From positions 496,001-560,000 of the forward strand of contig NZ_JBPDIH010000003.1 in NCBI RefSeq assembly GCF_052030545.1: a stretch of 64,000 nt of DNA, written 5' to 3'. The notes beneath the pieces were generated by a model that did no database searches, was not told where the DNA came from, and worked only from the letters and a program-made list of their open reading frames with translations. Shown here piece by piece: positions 25,813 to 35,034 of this stretch (positions are counted from its first letter, which is position 1; every line of letters starts with the position of its first letter). The position numbers and the translations under genes are program-made. The DNA is from CANMXU01 sp052030545 (GTDB lineage Bacteria; Pseudomonadota; Gammaproteobacteria; Enterobacterales; Alteromonadaceae).

Positions 25813-27171
25813 CTACTCTTCCCGAAATGCCTCAGCCGTTAAGTGATGTCGATTTAATAATTTATAGAACTCGGTACGATTACGCTGGGCGATACGTGCT
25901 GCCTGCGACACATTGCCGGCGGTTAATTTTAGTAATTTCGCTAAATAATCTCGTTCAAATTGATCGCGTGCTTGCTGAAAAGAAGGTAGCGTTTGTGTTT
26001 TTTCCCGCAGGGCATTAGTAATTAAACTGGCATTAATTAAAGGCTCTGTCGCTAAGGCTACACTTTGCTCAATAACATTTTGCAATTGTCGAATATTGCC
26101 GGGCCATGGCGCACTGATCAGCAGCTCCATCGCCTCTGCCGAAAAGCCGGTCACTTTCGCAAATGAATGATGAGCGACTTGATTAAAAAAGTGCTGGGCA
26201 AGCAACGGAATATCTTCTCTGCGCTCTGATAAAGGCGGCAGCTCTAACTCAACCACGTTTAGTCGATAGTACAAATCTTCTCTAAAGCTACCTTCAACTA
26301 TCGCTTGTTGTAGATTTTTATGAGTGGCGGAAATAATACGGACATCCGTTTTAATTGATTGTGTACTACCAACCGGACGAACCTCTTTCTCTTGTAATGC
26401 GCGTAACAACTTCACCTGAAAGTTCAGTGGCATATCGCCAATTTCATCAAGAAATAGCGTGCCACCATTGGTGGCTTGAAATAAGCCGACATGATTATTT
26501 TCCGCGCCAGTAAAGGCGCCTTTTACATGGCCAAACAATTCTGATTCTAGTAACTGCTCTGGGATCGCCGCACAGTTAATGGCGGTAAAAGGCTTACTTT
26601 TGCGGTGACTGGCTTGATGAATCGCTTTCGCTAACAGTTCTTTACCAGTACCACTTTGACTATGTATTAATAAACTAAAGTCACTTTTAGCGACTTGTTT
26701 AGTTTGTTGCAACAGCGACTCCATAATTGCGCTGCGACTGATAATACTTGCTCGCCAAGCATTTTCTTTACTATTGAGTTTGCGAGTTGCTGGTTGCAAT
26801 TGCATGGCTTTTTCAACCGTCGCTAATAAATCTTGGCTTTCAAATGGCTTAGTTAGAAAACTAAAAACACCTTGTTTTGTGGCATTAATCGCATCAGGAA
26901 TAGTGCCATGGGCGGTCATTATCACGACCGGTAAGCTTGGGTATTGTTGGCGTATTTGTTCAAATAATGCCATGCCGTCCATGCCTTCCATGCGTAAATC
27001 ACTGATCACCATATTGGCTTGAAAACTTTTTAAAATACCTAAGGCAACTTTTGCATTCGCAGCAGATTCTATTTCATAACCTGCCGCTGCCAGACGAATA
27101 CCGAGTAAACGCAGTAAACTAGGGTCGTCATCAACGAGTAGAATTTTCTGTTGGCTTGCTTTGCTACTCAT
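25813..27171 (-). CDS. glrR: Sigma-54 response regulator GlrR/QseF
   Basis: A 452-residue NtrC-type activator. A receiver domain covers about residues 8-122 (DDD acidic pocket, phospho-Asp in SDLRMEG, Lys in LTKPF). An AAA+ sigma-54 domain covers about 145-375 (Walker A SGTGKE, GAFTGA loop that touches sigma-54). A Fis-type helix-turn-helix closes it (GNVSQAARIAQRNRTEFYKL). It is third in the operon glrK-qseG-glrR, beginning 3 bp after qseG. In enterobacteria GlrR drives sigma-54 promoters such as that of the GlmY small RNA during envelope stress. Confidence 0.93.
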   Translation of the reverse strand: MSSKASQQKILLVDDDPSLLRLLGIRLAAAGYEIESAANAKVALGILKSFQANMVISDLRMEGMDGMALFEQIRQQYPSLPVVIMTAHGTIPDAINATKQGVFSFLTKPFESQDLLATVEKAMQLQPATRKLNSKENAWRASIISRSAIMESLLQQTKQVAKSDFSLLIHSQSGTGKELLAKAIHQASHRKSKPFTAINCAAIPEQLLESELFGHVKGAFTGAENNHVGLFQATNGGTLFLDEIGDMPLNFQVKLLRALQEKEVRPVGSTQSIKTDVRIISATHKNLQQAIVEGSFREDLYYRLNVVELELPPLSERREDIPLLAQHFFNQVAHHSFAKVTGFSAEAMELLISAPWPGNIRQLQNVIEQSVALATEPLINASLITNALREKTQTLPSFQQARDQFERDYLAKLLKLTAGNVSQAARIAQRNRTEFYKLLNRHHLTAEAFREE

Positions 27172-27174
27172 AGG

Positions 27175-27714
27175 TTATTGCCCACGCTCAGTTATTGTTT
27201 GTTCTATCTTTTTCAATTGGGTAATTTTTTTATTCAATTGATCGATGATTTGCTGGTATTGGTTAATTTTTGCATCCTGCTGATCAATGACTACCTTCGC
27301 TTGTTGATAGGCACTTCGATAATTATTCATTTCATTTAAAATCAACAATTGTTGATTAAGCTGATCTTTAAGCATCACCACAAAAGCTAAATCTTTTGGG
27401 TTAAAGGTCGCGGTATTGTATGGCTCTAATTGATATTCATTAAGCTGGGCTTTTGCCGTATAGGGGTTATGAATTGGCGACTTCGGCAAACTATACAACA
27501 TAATAAGCTGCATATCGGCGTATGAATTGCCGACACTTTGGTTGTGTTGTTGACGGGAAATTTCAGCGGTTAATTCTTGCTCATTTAGCGTTTTAATCCA
27601 TAAATAGTATTGGCTAAAATCCACCGAACTTTGTGGTGTTATCGGCAGGTGTTGGCAAGCACTTAGCAGCAAGGCGAGTATTAGCGCACTAATCAGATTA
27701 ACTATTATATTCAT
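27175..27714 (-). CDS. qseG: QseG-like outer-membrane lipoprotein
   Basis: A 179-residue lipoprotein: signal helix followed by a LLLSACQH lipobox (Cys about residue 20), then a helical region with coiled-coil repeats at about residues 120-175 rich in Gln, Asn and Ile. It lies between the kinase and the regulator, overlapping the kinase gene by 4 bases (ATGA), which is the place of QseG/YfhG. There QseG contacts the kinase periplasmic domain. Sequence alone would not identify it; the call rests on position and lipobox. Confidence 0.78.
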   Translation of the reverse strand: MNIIVNLISALILALLLSACQHLPITPQSSVDFSQYYLWIKTLNEQELTAEISRQQHNQSVGNSYADMQLIMLYSLPKSPIHNPYTAKAQLNEYQLEPYNTATFNPKDLAFVVMLKDQLNQQLLILNEMNNYRSAYQQAKVVIDQQDAKINQYQQIIDQLNKKITQLKKIEQTITERGQ

Positions 27715-29198
27715 TTACTTACCTCGATATTATTGATTTTACTTGCTCTTGGCAAACGAATTTCTATTAAGGTGCCGCTGCCATCGCTATTAGCTGAGCG
27801 CAAGTTAATTTCACCATTAAGCCGCATGACTAATTCTTTCACTATAGTTAACCCCAAACCGCTGCCTTTAATTTGGCTGCTTGTTGGTGCGGGTCCTTGA
27901 AAAAACGCTTCAAACACTTTGCCTTGGATCGCTGCATCTATTCCAGGACCTTGGTCGCTGATGGCAAGTACTAACTGATCATTTTCCAAATAACTGTCAA
28001 CGCTAATATTGCCACCTTCATCGGAATATTTAATGGCGTTCGACAGCACATTATCTAAGATCACTTGCAGTTGCTTCTCATTGCTTTGAATCGACACATC
28101 TTGATTATTTTGTAAAATGGTCAAATGCTTGCGTTTAATTTCAAATTGATGATCAGCTAACACGCCGGTTAATAGTGGCGCTAAAATAATTGTTTCACTG
28201 TCTTGCAAACTGGTCGAATCAAGCACGATATTAAAATCGAGCAACTCTTCAATATGTGATTGCAAACGTTGCACACTGGTTTTAATGATCTGACAAATTT
28301 CTTGTTGCTCATCGTTTAGGCCGCCAACACTGTTGTCGTACAACAGCTCTGTACCTTCACGAATTGCAGCCAGTGGCGTTTTCAATTCATGAGAAATATG
28401 GCGAATAAAACTCGACTTTTGCAACTCTAATGCCTGTAAACGTAAACGCATCATTTCAAGCGCATCAGCAATTTCACCAATTTCCGGTGCACTATCAATA
28501 ACAACAGCTTGTTCAAAATTTCCTTTTTCAAGCAGTTGAATTTTTTCAATTAATAACTTTAACGGCGAACTGATCAAATAGATGAACAGCCCGGCAATAA
28601 GCAAAGTTACCGGAATAATCAGTAAGCTATTGAGCATAGTAGCGCTGACCTGCTCTGCAGTGGCGCTAATGGTTAACGCTTGCTGATCAATTATTACTGC
28701 GCTTCGAGCGTTTATCGCCTTAACAATACCAGTAATGTCGAGAAAATGATGTTGCAAAGTGGGCAAACTTTGTTCACTAAACGGTTCATCATTTATCAAT
28801 AAGTCGAGCTCTGCAATAACACCGGTCAATTGCTGTGATAATTGCATTAGCGACGCATCGTGATATTGACTAAGTTTTTGCTGCAATAGCTGATAAATAT
28901 TTTGTTGTTCAATTAAATAATTCGATTTTAATTCAAGATCTTGCAACACCAGGTATTGGCTAGAAAAACGTTCTAAATTAGCACGACGCTCATTAAGCTC
29001 TTGGTTAACTCGAGTCAGCTCGGTTACCGAAAATATTGCTTGCACACCTTGACTTGAAAGCTTGTTCACTTGCAATGCGCTATAAATCAATGCAAAGACT
29101 AACGGCAAGGAAACCAAGGAAAAACCTAGAAAGGTCAGTTTCTTAAGTGACAAGGTGCGACTGCGGCGACTGAAATAAGAAAAAAGTTTAGCAAGCAT
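27711..29198 (-). CDS. glrK: Sensor histidine kinase GlrK/QseE
   Basis: A 495-residue inner-membrane kinase. There are two membrane helices (about 25-47 and 190-212) around a helical periplasmic sensor, then HAMP (about 212-262), HisKA with the phosphoacceptor in ISHELKTPLAAIREG, and a HATPase domain with N box (DNVLSNAIKYS), G1 (DQGPGID) and G2 (GSGLGLTIVKE). It is first in the operon with QseG and GlrR and is expected to phosphorylate GlrR. Confidence 0.93.
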   Translation of the reverse strand: MLAKLFSYFSRRSRTLSLKKLTFLGFSLVSLPLVFALIYSALQVNKLSSQGVQAIFSVTELTRVNQELNERRANLERFSSQYLVLQDLELKSNYLIEQQNIYQLLQQKLSQYHDASLMQLSQQLTGVIAELDLLINDEPFSEQSLPTLQHHFLDITGIVKAINARSAVIIDQQALTISATAEQVSATMLNSLLIIPVTLLIAGLFIYLISSPLKLLIEKIQLLEKGNFEQAVVIDSAPEIGEIADALEMMRLRLQALELQKSSFIRHISHELKTPLAAIREGTELLYDNSVGGLNDEQQEICQIIKTSVQRLQSHIEELLDFNIVLDSTSLQDSETIILAPLLTGVLADHQFEIKRKHLTILQNNQDVSIQSNEKQLQVILDNVLSNAIKYSDEGGNISVDSYLENDQLVLAISDQGPGIDAAIQGKVFEAFFQGPAPTSSQIKGSGLGLTIVKELVMRLNGEINLRSANSDGSGTLIEIRLPRASKINNIEVSK

Positions 29199-29249
29199 TA
29201 GAAAAATCCGCAGTTATATAAAGTTGATCAGTATTAGGGATTATTGAAC

Positions 29250-29460
29250 TTTCGACGTTAAATTTTGTTCAAATCAAACGCTTTTTGTTCAAGGCGTGAA
29301 CAACACAGCATGGTTGTTCCATGTAAGTTGTCAACAACGATGAAGAAATAGCATTTAGTTGAACCCAAAGGGCAGCGTTTCTAGGCATTTATACCTCATT
29401 ATTGCACTTTCATGTGGAATAACCACATAGCAATCACAATGCTTTGTCTAAATACCGATA
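29250..29460. repeat. Hairpin-rich noncoding block, possible interspersed element
   Basis: Within the 641-bp gap upstream of glrK several short palindromes cluster: GAACAAC/GTTGTTC, CATGG/CCATG and ATGTGG/CCACAT. The block contains no useful frame. Its texture (many small stems, AGGGCAGCG and AGGCATTTATACCTC-type strings) is what I would expect from a dispersed noncoding repeat in Alteromonadales, but I cannot confirm other copies. I did not find a sigma-54 site or a GlmY-like gene here. The segment 29461-29839 shows nothing further that I can support. Confidence 0.35.
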
Positions 29461-29839
29461 AACTGCTGCAAAAATAAACACGAAAGATCAACAGACCCTA
29501 ATTGCCTGTCATTTAAAAGTATCAATGTAAAACCTGCTCTTTGTAAGCGATCATAACAGATAAAACAACACTGTCTGCAAATTGAGACAGCAGTTAAATT
29601 CTTCATACTTACCGCTTACTTGCTGATTTTCATTAAGTTAGTTCCAACTTTTACCACATATTCTTGGTGAAATTTTTTCCGACAAATTTCACTGTCGTCA
29701 AATGGCAACAACCTACCGAGACAAAAATAAAATATAACCATACAAAACAAATACTTAAAAACATGGCACAGCGCATGCAATGCCTGTTTCGAACTAACAA
29801 AAACGTCTTTTTCTTTTAAATAAAATTATAGGAAATATT

Positions 29840-30130
29840 ATGAAAAATATTAGCTTAAAACACATTACATTTGCTGTTGTCACCACAGCGCTACTATCGA
29901 CTTATGTAAGCGCTGATGATGTGGTTAAAAATACTTTGATCAGTGTTGAGTCGACTACAGAGCATCAATTAGAGTTTACTGTTTTAGACAGTAACCAAGA
30001 TGGAAAAATTAGCCAAGTTGAAGCCCAAAAGAGCAAACAGCTTTACGATGCATTCGCCAAAGCAGATACAAATGGTGACGCGACACTTAACCGAGAGGAA
30101 TTTGCCGACTTTATAACCAATTCAAATTAA
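29840..30130 (+). CDS. Exported EF-hand calcium-binding protein
   Basis: A 96-residue protein with a signal peptide (residues 1-25, ending in VSA) and two EF-hand loops, DSNQDGKISQVEA (about 50-62) and DTNGDATLNREEF (about 76-88), both with Asp or Asn at positions 1, 3 and 5 and Glu at 12. It likely binds calcium in the periplasm or outside the cell. AGGAAA precedes the ATG. No partner gene is evident. Confidence 0.88.
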   Translation: MKNISLKHITFAVVTTALLSTYVSADDVVKNTLISVESTTEHQLEFTVLDSNQDGKISQVEAQKSKQLYDAFAKADTNGDATLNREEFADFITNSN

Positions 30131-30265
30131 ACGATATTTAAAATAAAACAAAATTATAGGTGACGCAGCCTTTTATATTTATATAGAATGGCTCCCTCAT
30201 TTATGCTGACAAAGCATAGCCGGCTACTCCCAACCAATTTTGGCCGGCTAGTTTAAGGTAATTCC

Positions 30266-30610
30266 ATGACAGATTTAACCTCTCGCTTTATCAAACTCGA
30301 AAATTGGATTTTCGAAATAAAATCAGTTCGCGCTATTCGAGTTGAAGATTATGGACAACCTTACGATGCAATCGCCAATATTCAGTTTAATGGCGAAACC
30401 GCTTTTTTAGATGGCTTAATCACCCGAGAAAGTGATGACTTTAGTCGTGAAGATTATGAAGTGTTTTGTCGCATGTGTAGAACATTAGGCATGAAGCAAA
30501 TTCAATTTGATCGCTTTAAAAATAACAAGCCACAAGTAAATACCATAGATTTAACCACTGAAGCTAAAAACGAATCAAAAGCTAAGCCTCAACTTAAACT
30601 GGTACGTTAA
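30266..30610 (+). CDS. Conserved-looking hypothetical protein, 114 residues
   Basis: I do not recognise a family. The protein is soluble and acidic, with no signal peptide. Residues 1-60 have alternating strands (IKLENWIFEIKSVRAIRVEDYG), then a helical stretch (FSREDYEVFCRMCRTLGM) with two Cys, and a basic, low-complexity tail ending in KLVR. AAGGTAA lies before the ATG. The tail overlaps a possible small gene on the other strand. Codon use is like its neighbours. Confidence 0.7.
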   Translation: MTDLTSRFIKLENWIFEIKSVRAIRVEDYGQPYDAIANIQFNGETAFLDGLITRESDDFSREDYEVFCRMCRTLGMKQIQFDRFKNNKPQVNTIDLTTEAKNESKAKPQLKLVR

Positions 30611-30733
30611 TAACCATATATAAATCAACGCCAGTAGCAGTAACATGCTGGCAATCAAACCTGCAACGGTGTGCCAATAACGGTATGCTAACGTTAGCTG
30701 CGTTTCCCGATGATTTATTTTTAACCACCACAA
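30575..30733 (-). CDS. Possible small single-helix membrane protein
   Basis: An open minus-strand frame from a TTG encodes 52 residues with a single strong membrane helix (TVAGLIASMLLLLALIYIW) after a polar N-terminus. The open frame extends further upstream without an ATG or GTG. No clear ribosome site is seen, and the end overlaps the 114-residue gene on the opposite strand. The peptide looks protein-like, but initiation is unresolved. The rest of 30611-30928 has only the leader of the cyclase gene. Confidence 0.28.
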   Translation of the reverse strand: MWWLKINHRETQLTLAYRYWHTVAGLIASMLLLLALIYIWLLTYQFKLRLSF

Positions 30734-30928
30734 CTGTTCGCTATTTTCCCGCTCTACTATATTTCTCTTTACACCATCCTATTATTTGAATGTCGCTAAA
30801 TTACGCTGCTGCGACTAAACTCTATAAAGCACGATAATTAACATGTGCTTAGCACCATCTCATCATAAATGTAACCGAGCTAAATAAGGAAGTAGTGGCA
30901 GGTGTGATTAACGGGGAGTTAATAACAA

Positions 30929-32200
30929 ATGACAATCTTTCAAAAAATGATCTTGGTGCCGAGTTTAAGCTTGTTGATGTATTTTGGCTTTATCGCTTAT
31001 AGCTATTTTGAGCACAACCTCAGCACAGCCAAAATCGATCAATTGCGTGAAAGTTATGTACCTGCCTCAGAGCTTATCAATCATAACATCTTCTTATTTG
31101 AAAAAATTCAAACGACGTTTAAAGACGCTGTACTTGCCAAAGAAAGGTCTTGGCTTAAAGACACAATTAGTACCCAAAAAAAGTTCAACAAAAATCTGTC
31201 CTTGCTTAGTCATTATCCCGCCATAGTTGACCCACAAAGCATTAAGCATATTGGTGATAACTTTAACCAATATTTCGCCGATGCATATGAACTGGCAAGT
31301 CACTTACTTGCCAAGCAACCAAAATGGCATGGCAACGAAGAGATTATTCGCCGAATAGAGGCATCTCAAAACGCGACTCAACAGGTTTTAATGGAAAATA
31401 GGCACAATATTCAGCAAGGCTTGCTTACCGCCATCGACAAAACGCATTCATTAAAAGACAGCGTGTTATTTTGGGGTTTAGCCATTTCAGCGACCTCCAT
31501 GATCTTACTTATCGTCGTGACTATTTTTATTTCATATTCATTTCGCTTGGACATGTTCGACATTGTGCAACGAACAAAAAAGTTAGCAAACGGATGTACC
31601 GATTTTGGTCAACGCATTGAGCGGAAAAATAAAGATGAGCTAGGGGATTTGGTGCATTGGTTTAATAAGCTTTACGACAAGTTGGAGGCAGATTATTTAA
31701 CCTTAAAAGAAATTAGCATTACCGACAAGCTAACCCAATTAAATAATCGCAATCGAACCGATCAATACCTGCCACAAGCACTTGCGAAGGCGAAAGAAAG
31801 TCAGCAATGCATGTTGGTGGTGGTTATTGATATCGATCACTTTAAAAATGTGAATGATAAATACGGACATTTGGTAGGAGATGAAGTACTGCAGCTTTTT
31901 GCAAATGAGCTAAAAAGTCGCGCTGAAACAGGTGATTTCATTAGTCGATGGGGCGGCGAAGAGTTTTTATTGATTTGGTCAAATACCCATGCCATTTATG
32001 CCAAACAAAAAGCTGATACCATGCGTGAAGCTATTGCGGCAATTAAACACCCTGTTGCGGGATCTGTTACAGCGAGTTTTGGTATTGCAATTGCCAAACC
32101 TGATGACAACGTGCAAAGCATTGTTAATCGCGCAGATAATAATTTATATCAAGCTAAACAACATGGTCGTAATATTGTGGTTATTGATAATATCTGCTGA
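30929..32200 (+). CDS. Membrane-bound diguanylate cyclase (HAMP-GGDEF)
   Basis: A 423-residue enzyme that makes cyclic di-GMP. Membrane helices at about residues 5-25 and 182-204 enclose a helical periplasmic sensor; HAMP follows at about 204-257, and GGDEF from about 265 to the end. The active-site motif is GGEEF (in SRWGGEEFLLIW). The RxxD inhibitory site expected five residues before the motif reads ETGD, so product inhibition may be absent. GGGGAG stands upstream of the ATG. It is monocistronic. Confidence 0.92.
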   Translation: MTIFQKMILVPSLSLLMYFGFIAYSYFEHNLSTAKIDQLRESYVPASELINHNIFLFEKIQTTFKDAVLAKERSWLKDTISTQKKFNKNLSLLSHYPAIVDPQSIKHIGDNFNQYFADAYELASHLLAKQPKWHGNEEIIRRIEASQNATQQVLMENRHNIQQGLLTAIDKTHSLKDSVLFWGLAISATSMILLIVVTIFISYSFRLDMFDIVQRTKKLANGCTDFGQRIERKNKDELGDLVHWFNKLYDKLEADYLTLKEISITDKLTQLNNRNRTDQYLPQALAKAKESQQCMLVVVIDIDHFKNVNDKYGHLVGDEVLQLFANELKSRAETGDFISRWGGEEFLLIWSNTHAIYAKQKADTMREAIAAIKHPVAGSVTASFGIAIAKPDDNVQSIVNRADNNLYQAKQHGRNIVVIDNIC

Positions 32201-32410
32201 AAAAACAATCACACAGCTTAGCTTTTATAATGTCAGTTTTTTTTACAAAGCCGCACTCCAGGCTTTAACAATACTGTAACAAATCCAGCATAAGCCACTG
32301 TTTTTATAATGGATATGATTTATGGCATAAAGTATGCTTATTATGTTTATATAGTTTTATAGAACGTAGTTAATTCACAAAGTTTAGTAAAAACGATAGA
32401 GATAAGTAAT

Positions 32411-33040
32411 ATGAAAAACATTATTAAAAGCAGTCTATTTCTAGTATTAAGTTTTATTGGCTTACAAGCTAATGCAGGTTTAATCCCAAGTGGCATTCAA
32501 ACCAATGTTGACAAAAACACCGTAAACAACACATGGAACTGGAGCGAATGTGCCAGCTTTCCATCGTTTATGACCGTTGATTTTACTTCTACCATTGCAG
32601 GTTGTAGCGGCGACCATTTAGCAATGGCGATTTATCAAGACGGTAGCGATGACTACGCCATTTTTGCCGGTGCGGCGTACAACGACGTGCTATTAGAAAC
32701 CGATGCCGGTAGCCATGTCGCAAACGGTGTACAATGGTATTTCAATGCTGACAGTTTCCCATGGTCTTGGGGCTTTACAGAAGTTGGTGCAACGACAAAT
32801 CGTAACAATTGTGATGTTAATTTATTATTTAATAACAACTTAGGTATGTGTTGGCATACAGGTGTAAATGCTGTTTCTGGTGGCTGGGCATTCAATAACG
32901 GTTCGTTCAATTATTTAGACTCTAGCTTTACACGCGTACTATTAACAACAAATGCGTCAAGCGTGCCAGAGCCTTCAAGCTTACTTATTTTTGCACTAGG
33001 TATTATCGGTTTAGCCTCGCGTCGTTTTGCTAAGCGTTAA
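32411..33040 (+). CDS. PEP-CTERM sorting-domain protein 2
   Basis: A 209-residue exported protein with signal peptide (residues 1-22, ending in ANA), a body with several Cys and many aromatic and Asn residues, and the C-terminal tag VPEPSSLLIFALGIIGLASR followed by basic residues. It is an exosortase substrate by pattern. The body does not resemble PEP-CTERM protein 1. The function is unknown. Confidence 0.87.
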   Translation: MKNIIKSSLFLVLSFIGLQANAGLIPSGIQTNVDKNTVNNTWNWSECASFPSFMTVDFTSTIAGCSGDHLAMAIYQDGSDDYAIFAGAAYNDVLLETDAGSHVANGVQWYFNADSFPWSWGFTEVGATTNRNNCDVNLLFNNNLGMCWHTGVNAVSGGWAFNNGSFNYLDSSFTRVLLTTNASSVPEPSSLLIFALGIIGLASRRFAKR

Positions 33041-33067
33041 TACGAATACCAAAATTCAGTAATAATA

Positions 33068-33092
33068 AAAGCATCTAATTGATGCTTTTTTT
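33068..33092 (+). terminator. Terminator after PEP-CTERM gene 2
   Basis: AAAGCATC pairs with GATGCTTT around five bases and is followed by a T run. It also has an A run upstream and may serve the convergent rhodanese gene. Confidence 0.88.
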
Positions 33093-33126
33093 ATCGCTGA
33101 CTTTTTATTGAAAGCAGAATAAACGA

Positions 33127-33525
33127 TTAATTACCTACGACGGAAACCGTTTCTCCACCCGATTTTTTCCAATTGCCAAAACCACCTTCAAGATGACAAA
33201 CCCCAGCTAAACCCATGTCTTGTAACGCAGCTGTTGCTAATGCTGAGCGCCATGCCGACTGACAATATAAGACAAACTGCTTGTTCTCGCCAAATACTGG
33301 CTTAAAGTAAGGGCTTGCCGGATCAACCCAAAATTCAAGCATGCCTCTTGGCGCATGTACAGCGCCTGGAATAGTGCCCTCACGTTCAAGCTCTCGGATA
33401 TCTCGAATATCAACAAAGACAACGTCGTCTTGTCCGAGTTGCTGCTGTGCTTGTTCAACACTAACTGTCGTAATTTTTTCGTTCGCTTCATCCACTAATT
33501 GTTTTGCACTTTTAATTAACGCCAT
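33127..33525 (-). CDS. Rhodanese-like domain protein
   Basis: A 132-residue single-domain rhodanese. The active-site loop is CQSAWRSA, with the catalytic Cys near residue 88; FVDIRDIRELEREGTIPGAVH is the conserved N-terminal strand and loop. It probably moves sulfane sulfur in the cytoplasm, as no signal peptide is present. AGAGAG lies upstream of the ATG. It follows the thiol-disulfide gene on the same strand by 65 bp and may share its transcript. Confidence 0.9.
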   Translation of the reverse strand: MALIKSAKQLVDEANEKITTVSVEQAQQQLGQDDVVFVDIRDIRELEREGTIPGAVHAPRGMLEFWVDPASPYFKPVFGENKQFVLYCQSAWRSALATAALQDMGLAGVCHLEGGFGNWKKSGGETVSVVGN

Positions 33526-33590
33526 TTCAGTACTCTCTAACGGTTGAAAAATAAAACATCATTCAATTTAAATAACGTGATAAAAGCTAT

Positions 33591-34085
33591 TTACCATTGC
33601 GCTTTTACCATACGCCACCACAACCCAAATAAGCTAACATAACCTGTGGTATAACTAGTTAACTTGCCTTGGTCAACAATCATCACTAATGGGGTAACCT
33701 GTACGCCCAGTGTAGCGCTTAATTGACTTTCTGGATCATTAATCACCTCAAAATTAAGTGCATTTTTGCTTAAATATTGACGTACGTCGTCATTATTCCC
33801 TGAATTCATGGCAATACTTACGACAGGGTAATAATTCGAGATGGTATTTACCGACGGGCTCACGACATTACAAACAACACACCAAGAGCCCCAAAAATAA
33901 ACAAGCACCGGCTGTTGCTGACTTAATTGGTTAATATCGACCAACTCGTTAGATAAATTAAGCCCTTGTAATTGCGGGATATGTTTTTCTTCTAAGCTCT
34001 GCCCACGCCAAATATCAGCCGCAACGGAAACAATCGCCACGATGACAAAAAGTTGGAGTAGCTGTTTTAAAAAGTTTTTAATCAT
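33591..34085 (-). CDS. Membrane-anchored thioredoxin-like protein disulfide oxidoreductase (ScsD/TlpA type)
   Basis: A 164-residue protein with one N-terminal membrane helix (about residues 8-24) and a periplasmic thioredoxin fold. The active site is WCVVC (about residues 71-75), and the cis-Pro lies in VQVTPLVMIVD. The pattern matches suppressor-of-copper-sensitivity D and TlpA-like thiol exchangers. No DsbD/ScsB-type reductant gene is nearby. It likely reduces or isomerises disulfides in the periplasm. Confidence 0.85.
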   Translation of the reverse strand: MIKNFLKQLLQLFVIVAIVSVAADIWRGQSLEEKHIPQLQGLNLSNELVDINQLSQQQPVLVYFWGSWCVVCNVVSPSVNTISNYYPVVSIAMNSGNNDDVRQYLSKNALNFEVINDPESQLSATLGVQVTPLVMIVDQGKLTSYTTGYVSLFGLWWRMVKAQW

Positions 34086-34366
34086 GCGTAATTAGCCACT
34101 TCATTCTCTATTTATTGACAAGACCAGATCACAGCCATTCCTCTTACAATATTGACACTATTTTTAATGGTATATAAACCATTTAAACAGCGCTTTATCA
34201 GTGAAACTTTGTGCTCATAAGGTTATAACATTAATTCAAATTGATATTAGCTATCAGAACAACTGCACTACATTCGCTTAATAACCTTAGCAATATATGG
34301 CTCAATCAATCGCAAAACATTGCTGCTTTACAGCTAATTTGGCTAAAAGGTCGTTGCACCACTTGC

Positions 34367-34388
34367 TAACTTACCTAGTAGTAAGTTA
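34367..34388. promoter_or_regulatory. TetR operator 1
   Basis: TAACTTAC, a CTAGTA spacer and GTAAGTTA form a perfect inverted repeat just before the tetR ATG. The same arms and spacing occur before the downstream oxidoreductase gene. Binding here would give autorepression. The rest of 34086-34366 is A+T-rich and shows no gene. Confidence 0.82.
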
Positions 34389-34399
34389 CTATTTTTGTC

Positions 34400-34981
34400 A
34401 TGCAAACACGACTTAAAAATAGAAAAGAGCAAATTGTTCGCTTGGCGCTAGAGTTTTTAAAGACCAAAGGCTTTGAAAATTTTAGTTATCAAGACATAGC
34501 AAAACAGCTCGAGATCACAAAAGCGAGTATTCATCACCATTTTCCTAAAAAAGCAGATTTAGGTGTGGCGTTGTGTCATGCCATTCAAGACTGGCACAAT
34601 CACGAATTTGCCAAGGTATTGGCAACGCCAGTATCTGCGATGGAAAAGCTTGATATGTACATTAATGGCATGATGAGCTTTTCATGCGGCAATACAAAAA
34701 TATGCCCACTAAGTAGCTTACAAGCCGATATTACTTTATTGCCTGAGGCAATGAAACGCTCGCTAAAACGTTTAGACGAGCACGAGCTGAAATTTATCGC
34801 CACTATTTTACAACAAGGGCGCGACAATAATGAGTTGAACTTTGTCGGCAGTGCTGAGGATCAAGCGTTAATTTTTGTCTTATCCTGTAAAGGCGCATTG
34901 CAATATTCACGCGTTCATGGCGGCAATATTATTGACAGCGCGATTGAACAAAGCAAAGCGTTATTATTAGCCAACAACTAA
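34400..34981 (+). CDS. TetR/AcrR-family repressor
   Basis: A 193-residue regulator with an N-terminal TetR helix-turn-helix (residues about 10-55, FSYQDIAKQLEITKASIHHHF) and a helical ligand-binding domain with Cys residues (SCGNTKICPLSS) that might sense electrophiles. The Cys idea is inference. It is followed by an Old Yellow Enzyme gene, and both genes carry the same operator. This pairing resembles NemR-NemA regulation of electrophile detoxification. The ATG lies 11 bases after the operator, with little room for a ribosome site. Confidence 0.9.
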   Translation: MQTRLKNRKEQIVRLALEFLKTKGFENFSYQDIAKQLEITKASIHHHFPKKADLGVALCHAIQDWHNHEFAKVLATPVSAMEKLDMYINGMMSFSCGNTKICPLSSLQADITLLPEAMKRSLKRLDEHELKFIATILQQGRDNNELNFVGSAEDQALIFVLSCKGALQYSRVHGGNIIDSAIEQSKALLLANN

Positions 34982-35034
34982 ACAACTAATGACAGAGTTT
35001 CAAAATTAACAAACGATAAAAAATTTTACCCCGC

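Noticed and set aside
29199..29839. A glmY gene upstream of glrK
   Set aside because: No TGGCAC-N5-TTGC motif or clear terminator was found on the minus or plus strand.
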